Assembly: GCA_000720805.1 (NCBI GenBank)
Contig: JODI01000016.1
Coordinates: 186,001-250,000, forward strand
Direction: 5' to 3'
Length of the DNA: 64,000 bases
Source: Streptomyces violaceoruber
Lineage (GTDB): Bacteria > Actinomycetota > Actinomycetes > Streptomycetales > Streptomycetaceae
Part shown: positions 59,098-64,000 of the stretch, in pieces
How positions within the stretch are numbered: position 1 is the stretch's first letter
How the letters are laid out: each line of letters starts with the position of its first letter
Position numbers and translations under genes: made by a program
Notes under the pieces: model-generated
The model's database searches: none
Told to the model about the DNA's origin: nothing
What the model saw: the letters and a program-made list of their open reading frames with translations, nothing else

Positions 59098-59871
59098 ATG
59101 ACGGAGATCGACACCTCGGTGCCGCATTCGGCCCGGATCTGGAACTACTGGCTCGGCGGCAAGGACAACTACCCGGTGGACGAGGCGGCCGGTGATGCCT
59201 ACACCGCCGTCTTCCCCGGCATCGTCACCATCGCCCGCGGCAGCCGCGCCTTCCTCGGCCGCAGCATCCGCTACCTGGTCCGGGAGGCGGGCATCCGGCA
59301 GTTCCTGGACGTCGGCACCGGCCTGCCCACCGTCGACAACACCCACGAGGTCGCCCAGCGCCTGGCCCCCGAGTCCCGGATCGTCTACGTCGACAACGAC
59401 CCGCTGGTCCTCGCTCACGCTCGCGCCCTGCTCACGTCCACGCCCGAGGGCGCGACGGCGTACGAGGACATCAGCCTCTTCGAGCCGGAGCGCATCATCG
59501 AGGCGGCGGCCGGGACCCTCGACCCGGCCCGGCCCACAGCCCTGATCCTCAGCGGCATCCTCGGCCACGTCACGGACTACGACCAGGCCCGTGACATCGT
59601 CCGCCGTCTCCTGGCCGGCCTCCCCTCCGGCAGCTACCTCTCCGTCAACGACGGCTCCCGCGGCACCGACCCGGCCTACGAACGGGCCCAGGACGCCTAC
59701 AACGAGACCGGCGCGGTCCCCTACTTCCTGCGCCCCGTCCACCAGATCGAAGCCTTCTTCGAGGGCCTGGACCTGGTGGAACCGGGCGTCGTCCCGGTCC
59801 CGCTCTGGCATCCCGAGGAGGCGGACCCGGTCGCGATCGGCCAGCACGGGGGCCTCGGCCGCAAGCCCTGA
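59098..59871 (+). CDS. DUF574 SAM-dependent methyltransferase
   Basis: This 257-residue protein belongs to the actinobacterial DUF574 methyltransferase family (ARIWNYWLGGKDNYPVD, FLDVGTGLPT, RIVYVDNDPLVL, LILSGILGHV). Streptomycetes carry many copies; substrates are unknown. It starts 12 nt after the phosphatase gene on the same strand, but function linkage is uncertain because these genes lie in many contexts. Confidence 0.88.
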   Translation: MTEIDTSVPHSARIWNYWLGGKDNYPVDEAAGDAYTAVFPGIVTIARGSRAFLGRSIRYLVREAGIRQFLDVGTGLPTVDNTHEVAQRLAPESRIVYVDNDPLVLAHARALLTSTPEGATAYEDISLFEPERIIEAAAGTLDPARPTALILSGILGHVTDYDQARDIVRRLLAGLPSGSYLSVNDGSRGTDPAYERAQDAYNETGAVPYFLRPVHQIEAFFEGLDLVEPGVVPVPLWHPEEADPVAIGQHGGLGRKP

Positions 59872-59909
59872 TCACCAGCGGCCCCGGTCGTGGCCGCCCG
59901 GGCCGTCCG

Positions 59910-61274
59910 TCAGACGAGGGCGGTCGCGGTCGCGGTTGCGGTCGCCTTGCCGGGGCCGACGTACTGGTTCGCCGGGCGGGGCAGGCCGTAGCGGTCCCGC
60001 AGGGTGCGTCGTGGCCCGTACTCCGTGCGGAGCAGACCGCGCGTGCGCAGGAGCGGGACGACGTGCTCGACGAAGAGGTCGAGGCCGGACGGCAGGACGG
60101 CGGGCATGATGTTGAAGCCGTCGGCGGCGCCGTGCGTGAACCAGGTCTCGATCGCGTCGGCGACCTGTTCGGGTGTCCCGGCGAAGGTGAGGTGCCCGCG
60201 TCCGCCACCGAGCCGCCCGACCAGCTGCCGTACGGTGAGCCGCTCGCGCCGGGCCAGTTCGACGATGAGGGTGTAGCGGCTCCTGGCTCCCTCGATCGCG
60301 CTCTCCGGCGGCAGATCGGCTGGGAGCTGGGCGTCCAACTCCAGTGTCCCGGGCTCCAGTTGCAGCAGGCTCTCCAGGCGGCTCACGCCGTGCGTGTACA
60401 CGATGTGGTCCTCCAGGAGCTGTTCGGCCGCCAGCGCCTCCGCCTCGGTGGAGCCGAGCACCGGGACGATGCCGGGCAGCACCTTGATGTGGTCGGGGTC
60501 CCGCCCGGCCGCCGCCGTGCGGGACTTGAGGTCGGCGTAGAACGCCTGCGCGTCCTCGATGGTCTGCTGGGCGGTGAACACGGCCTCCGCGTACCGGGCC
60601 GCGAAGCGTTTGCCGTCCTCGCTCGAACCCGCCTGCACCAGCAGCGGGTAACCCTGGGGCGTACGGGGGACGTTGAGCGCCCCCTCGACGCTGAAGTACC
60701 TCCCCTGGTGCCGGGGCGGGTGGATCTTCGTGTCGTCGCCCCAGACGCCGGCCGCCTTGTCGGCGACGATCGCGTCGTCCTCCCAGCTGTCCCAGAGCTT
60801 CAGGGCCACGTCGAGGAACTCGGCGGCACGGGCGTACCGCTCGGCGTGTGCGGGCTCGGCGTCCAGTCCGAAGTTGCGGGCGGCCTCCGCGCCGGCCGTG
60901 GTGACGATGTTCCAGCCCGCCCGGCCGCCGCTGATGATGTCGAGGGAGGCGAACTTGCGGGCCAGGTTGTAGGGGGAGTTGTAGGAGGTGGAGGCGGTGG
61001 CGATCAGGCCGATGTGCTCGGTGGCCGTCGCCAGGGCGGTGAGCAGCGTGAGCGGTTCCAGGGCGCCGGCGGGGCGCTGGGCGAGGTTCCCCCACAGCTG
61101 GGGTCCGTCGGCGAGGAACAGGGAGTCGAAGGTGCCGCGCTCCGCGATCCGGGCGAGACGGACGTAGTGGGCGAGGTCCACATGGGCGTACGGGTCGCTC
61201 TCCGGCAGCCGCCACGACGCCTCGTGGTGGCCGGTGCTCATCAGGAACGCGTTGAGGTGGAGCTGTCTGGTCAC
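59910..61274 (-). CDS. LLM-class flavin-dependent monooxygenase (NtaA/SnaA/SoxA type)
   Basis: This 454-residue FMN-dependent oxygenase belongs to the bacterial luciferase-like family that includes nitrilotriacetate and dibenzothiophene-sulfone monooxygenases (HHEASWRLPE, DSLFLADGPQLW, GRAGWNIVTTAGAEAARNFG). It needs a partner flavin reductase, none of which is adjacent. GTG 61272-61274 overlaps the ATPase stop by 4 nt. Being coupled to a sulfonate-type ABC importer, it probably desulfonates or oxidises the imported sulfur compound. The C-terminus has an Ala-Thr repeat (KATATATATAL) from a 6-bp microsatellite. Confidence 0.85.
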   Translation of the reverse strand: MTRQLHLNAFLMSTGHHEASWRLPESDPYAHVDLAHYVRLARIAERGTFDSLFLADGPQLWGNLAQRPAGALEPLTLLTALATATEHIGLIATASTSYNSPYNLARKFASLDIISGGRAGWNIVTTAGAEAARNFGLDAEPAHAERYARAAEFLDVALKLWDSWEDDAIVADKAAGVWGDDTKIHPPRHQGRYFSVEGALNVPRTPQGYPLLVQAGSSEDGKRFAARYAEAVFTAQQTIEDAQAFYADLKSRTAAAGRDPDHIKVLPGIVPVLGSTEAEALAAEQLLEDHIVYTHGVSRLESLLQLEPGTLELDAQLPADLPPESAIEGARSRYTLIVELARRERLTVRQLVGRLGGGRGHLTFAGTPEQVADAIETWFTHGAADGFNIMPAVLPSGLDLFVEHVVPLLRTRGLLRTEYGPRRTLRDRYGLPRPANQYVGPGKATATATATALV

Positions 61275-62005
61275 TGGTGGTCCTCCGTCACGCCGAGCGC
61301 GGCCAGCAGCCGCTCCCGGTACTCGCCCAGCAGCGGATCCCGGTAGGAGCGGGGATGCGGGCGGTCGATGGTCAGGTCGAGGCCGATACGGCCCTGGTCG
61401 AGCACGAGCACCCGGTCGGCGAGCACGATCGCCTCGTCCACGTCATGGGTGACCAGGAGCACGGTGGGCCGGTGCCGCTTCCACAGCTCCCGCAGCAGCC
61501 CGTGCATCTTGATCCGGGTGAGCGCGTCCAGCGCACCGAACGGTTCGTCGGCCAGCAGGAGTTCGGGTTCGCGCACCAGCGACCGGGCGAGGGCCGCGCG
61601 TTGGGCCTCCCCGCCGGACAGCTCGTTGGGCCAGGCACGTTCCCGGCCGGCCAGACCCACCTCGGCGAGCGCTGCCCGGCCCCTCTCGGCTGCCTCCCTG
61701 CCCTCCGTCCCCAGCAGTACGTTGTCCAGCACCCGCCGCCAGGGCAGCAGCCGCGAGTCCTGGAAGACCACGGACACCCGCTCGGGCGCGGTGAGCTGAC
61801 CGCTGCCCACCACCTCGTGGTCGAGGCCCGCGATCGCTCGCAGCAGGGTGCTCTTGCCGGAGCCGCTGTGCCCGAGCAGGGCCGTGAACTGTCCGGCCGG
61901 CAGGTCGAGATCGATGCCGTCCAGGACCGTGCGCCCGTCGAACGACCGGGTCAGGTCCCGGAGCCGGACGGTGGGCCGGGTCAGCTGCTCAGTGTGCGGC
62001 GCCAT
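61271..62005 (-). CDS. ssuB: SsuB/TauB-type ABC transporter ATPase
   Basis: This 244-residue ATPase has Walker A LGHSGSGKSTLL, Q-loop VFQDSRLLPW, signature LSGGEAQRAALARSL, Walker B LLLADEPFGALD and H-loop VTHDVDEAI, with the PFGALDALTR stretch typical of nitrate/sulfonate importers. ATG 62003-62005 lies 25 nt inside the permease gene end. It energises import of an aliphatic sulfonate or related sulfur source. Confidence 0.88.
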   Translation of the reverse strand: MAPHTEQLTRPTVRLRDLTRSFDGRTVLDGIDLDLPAGQFTALLGHSGSGKSTLLRAIAGLDHEVVGSGQLTAPERVSVVFQDSRLLPWRRVLDNVLLGTEGREAAERGRAALAEVGLAGRERAWPNELSGGEAQRAALARSLVREPELLLADEPFGALDALTRIKMHGLLRELWKRHRPTVLLVTHDVDEAIVLADRVLVLDQGRIGLDLTIDRPHPRSYRDPLLGEYRERLLAALGVTEDHQ

Positions 62006-62961
62006 GACAGCACCCTCCGTTCGATCAGACGGACCGCGCTGTCGGAGACCAGGCCGAAGACCCCGTAGATGACCAGGCCGACGAGGATGACGTCCGTCTG
62101 GCCGTAGTTCTGGGCCTGGAACATCATGTAGCCGAGTCCGCTGGTGGCGTTGATCTGCTCCAGGACCACCAGGCCAAGCCAGGATCCGGTCACCCCGAGC
62201 CGGAGCCCGACGAAGAAGCCGGGCAGCGCGCCGGGGATGACGATCTGCCGGACGAAGGCGAGCCTCGACAGGCCCTGGACCTCGGCGAGTTCGACGTACC
62301 GGTGGTCGATGCCGGACAGCGCGGCGTGCGTGTTGAGGTAGACCGGGACGTACACCACGATGGCGATGATCGCGATCTTGAAGGTCTCGCCGATGCCCAG
62401 CCAGAGGATGAACAGCGGGATCAGACCGAGGGTCGGGATCGCCCGGTTGAGCTGCACCGTCCCGTCGATCAGCGCCTCCCCGGCCCGGCTGAGCCCGGAG
62501 GCCAGGGCGAGCGCGACGCCGGCGGTCAGACCGATCACGAAGCCGGATCCGGCGCGTTGCAGCGAGGTCAGGACGTCGGTGGGCAGGGTCCCGGCGGTCC
62601 ACAGGTGAGCGCCGGTCCGCACCACCGTCCAGGGCGCCGGGATCGCGGCCGGGTCGAGTTGTCCGGCGGCGGAGGCGGCGGCCCACAGGGCGAGGAAGAG
62701 GACCGGACCGAGCAGCCGGGAGGCGGGCAGCGGTTTGCCGGGGGAGAGCCGGCGGCGCCTGCGGACCGGGGAGCCGGCCTCGGGGGAGCCTGCCTCCGGG
62801 GCGGCGGCGACGGCCGCCGCGGTCGTGGTTGATGCCGCCGTGGTCTCGGCGGTCGTGGCTCCGGCGGCTGTGGTTCCTGCGGTTGTGGTCTTGGCTGTCG
62901 TGGTCTTGGCGGTCGTGGTCTTGGGGCTCGTGGTCTTGGCGGTCGTGGTCACGGCGGTCAC
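61981..62961 (-). CDS. ssuC: SsuC-type ABC transporter permease with Thr-rich N-terminus
   Basis: This 326-residue permease has about six helices and the EAA loop ELAEVQGLSRLAFVRQIVIP, near-identical in pattern to SsuC/TauC. GTG 62959-62961 overlaps the binding-protein stop by 4 nt. Residues 2-50 are TTTAK-type repeats, absent from usual SsuC proteins, on the cytoplasmic side of the first helix. It transports a sulfonate together with the adjacent ATPase. Confidence 0.87.
   Translation of the reverse strand: MTAVTTTAKTTSPKTTTAKTTTAKTTTAGTTAAGATTAETTAASTTTAAAVAAAPEAGSPEAGSPVRRRRRLSPGKPLPASRLLGPVLFLALWAAASAAGQLDPAAIPAPWTVVRTGAHLWTAGTLPTDVLTSLQRAGSGFVIGLTAGVALALASGLSRAGEALIDGTVQLNRAIPTLGLIPLFILWLGIGETFKIAIIAIVVYVPVYLNTHAALSGIDHRYVELAEVQGLSRLAFVRQIVIPGALPGFFVGLRLGVTGSWLGLVVLEQINATSGLGYMMFQAQNYGQTDVILVGLVIYGVFGLVSDSAVRLIERRVLSWRRTLSS
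62815..62955 (-). repeat. 15-bp repeat encoding TTTAK units
   Basis: Units of GTGGTCTTGGCGGTC type (plus strand) repeat about nine times after the permease start and encode Thr/Ala/Lys pentapeptides such as TTTAK, TTSPK and TTTAG. All are in frame. Confidence 0.85.
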
Positions 62962-64000
62962 CTCCGGTACGCCGCGGGGACGGACTTCGCGGCTATGCCC
63001 TCGAAGCGGTGGTCGAACAGTGAGCTCACGTCGAACTTCTTCACGAAGCCGCCCTCCGCCAGCAGATCGGCCGTCTCCTGCTCCCACTTGATCGCCTCGT
63101 CCCAACTCGGCGGGAACAGCGGCTTGTTGGCGAGCTCGGTGATCGACTGCGCCTGGGGGAGGGTCAGGTTCTGCGTCTTGACGTAGAACTCCTCGTTCCA
63201 GACGTCCGGGTGCTCGTACTGCCACACCTGGCCCTTGGCCCAGTAGGGGATGTACGCGGCGACCGCGGCCGCCTTCGCGGAGTCGGCCAGCACGGAGGCC
63301 GGCGCCCACAGCAGGTTGAGCAGGTCCACCACGTCGGTGGTGATGGCGTGGGCGCCCCTGGACTCGTACTGCTTCAGATAGGCGGGCGCCTGCTGGTTGG
63401 CGAGCGGCGCGATGTCCACCTGGCCGGACTGCAGCGCGGTGAGGAACTGGTTGCTGGTCAGCGGGACGAGTTTCACATCGTCGTACGCCAGCCCCGCCTT
63501 CTTGAGCGCCCGCAGCAGGACGACACCCTGCGCCTGCCCCTGCGAGAAGGCGAGTTTCCTCCCCTTGAAGTCCGCGACCGTACGGATGTCGCTGCCGGGC
63601 TTGGTGGCGAAGAGATAGTTCGGCTTGCGGGTGATGTCGATCGCGACGATCTTCGCGTCGTAGCCCTGGAAATGCGCCTGTATCGGCGGGATTCCCGCGT
63701 TGTTGGCGACGTCCAGGGAGCCGGCGCGGAAAGCGTTGATGACATCGGGACCGGCTCCGATGTTCGCCCAGCTGCTCACCTTGTACGGCGGGTCGCTCAG
63801 CTTGGCGAGCTTGAACTGGAGCTGCTGGACGTTCTGGTAGGAGGCGATCTTCAGGCTCGTACCGGCCGGGACCCGGTCCGCCAGTGGAGCGGACAGGTCA
63901 CCCTTCGCGCTGGTGGCGGCGCTGCTCTGGGCGCAGCCGCTCAGTCCGACGGCGGCGGCCGAGACGCCGAGCAGTGAGGTCAGGAAGAGCCGCCGGTCGA
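62958..64000 (-). CDS. ssuA: SsuA-type sulfonate-binding lipoprotein (5' end cut by window)
   Basis: At least 347 residues of an ABC substrate-binding protein are present; the first few codons lie beyond the window. The visible start is RRLFLTSLLG, a Tat-like or Sec signal, followed by lipobox VGLSGC. The mature part has LKIASYQNVQQLQFKLAKL, then IGAGPDVINAFRAGSLDVA and RTVADFKGRKLAFSQG, as in aliphatic sulfonate receptors. It is first in an operon with permease, ATPase and flavin monooxygenase. Confidence 0.85.
   Translation of the reverse strand, partial: DRRLFLTSLLGVSAAAVGLSGCAQSSAATSAKGDLSAPLADRVPAGTSLKIASYQNVQQLQFKLAKLSDPPYKVSSWANIGAGPDVINAFRAGSLDVANNAGIPPIQAHFQGYDAKIVAIDITRKPNYLFATKPGSDIRTVADFKGRKLAFSQGQAQGVVLLRALKKAGLAYDDVKLVPLTSNQFLTALQSGQVDIAPLANQQAPAYLKQYESRGAHAITTDVVDLLNLLWAPASVLADSAKAAAVAAYIPYWAKGQVWQYEHPDVWNEEFYVKTQNLTLPQAQSITELANKPLFPPSWDEAIKWEQETADLLAEGGFVKKFDVSSLFDHRFEGIAAKSVPAAYRR

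Overview
The window is chromosomal DNA from a high-GC actinomycete, almost certainly Streptomyces. Third codon positions are nearly all G or C, GTG starts and 1 to 4 nt stop/start overlaps are common, and the gene content fits (PknG-type kinase, ROK regulator, ECF sigma factors, Tat substrates, DUF574 methyltransferase, Rv2466c-type reductase). I see no tRNA, rRNA, CRISPR array, transposase or phage gene. It reads as core or near-core chromosome with short repeats scattered through it.

Layout. 1-1690: a gene tail, a truncated haemoglobin and a PCMT-like methyltransferase, framed by an inverted repeat. 1687-12914 (minus): a seven-gene signalling locus. A GlnX-like four-helix membrane protein and a GlnH-like glutamate-binding protein lead, then a coiled-coil protein, a PknG-like kinase, a PP2C phosphatase, a VWA protein and an FHA protein. 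It looks like the mycobacterial GlnX-GlnH-PknG amino-acid sensor with its phosphatase and phospho-reader added, and is the most interesting system here. 13128-20027 (minus): a sugar-uptake operon with ROK regulator, lipoprotein, two permeases, GH4 glycosidase and BadF-type amino-sugar kinase. 20330-24202: a LuxR-type regulator coupled to a small upstream ORF, a small secreted protein, a small membrane protein, a possible gene remnant, an MscS channel and an HNH nuclease. 24310-28720 (minus): an ECF sigma factor, a zinc-finger membrane anti-sigma factor and an ABC exporter. 28912-31748: a repeat-rich small protein, malQ and a small membrane protein. 31940-35986: TetR/monooxygenase and MarR/EamA divergent pairs, the first with six operator-like repeats over face-to-face promoters.

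35824-41768: pepN, a DUF1203 protein, asd, and an ECF sigma factor with a membrane partner. 41831-50009: a secreted S8 protease, a NUDIX hydrolase, a Tat-exported phosphoesterase, an APH-like protein, a small membrane protein and an AbiEi/DUF559-like protein. 50224-53935: a second pepN paralogue, an Rv2466c-like reductase with a CPWA active site and a four-cysteine small protein. 54237-59085: two FGGY kinases, a 2-hydroxyacid dehydrogenase and a histidine phosphatase, probably one sugar or polyol pathway. 59098-64000: a DUF574 methyltransferase and a sulfonate-type uptake operon (flavin monooxygenase, ATPase, permease, binding protein running off the end).

A recurring oddity is short tandem repetition at gene ends: codon-phased repeats at the N-termini of the PknG-like kinase, the sulfonate permease and the DUF1203 protein, 15-bp units in the tail of the EamA gene, and 28 to 45 bp duplications just past several stop codons. 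Starts were chosen from Shine-Dalgarno spacing and overlaps; functions are inferred from motifs read by eye, without database searches.
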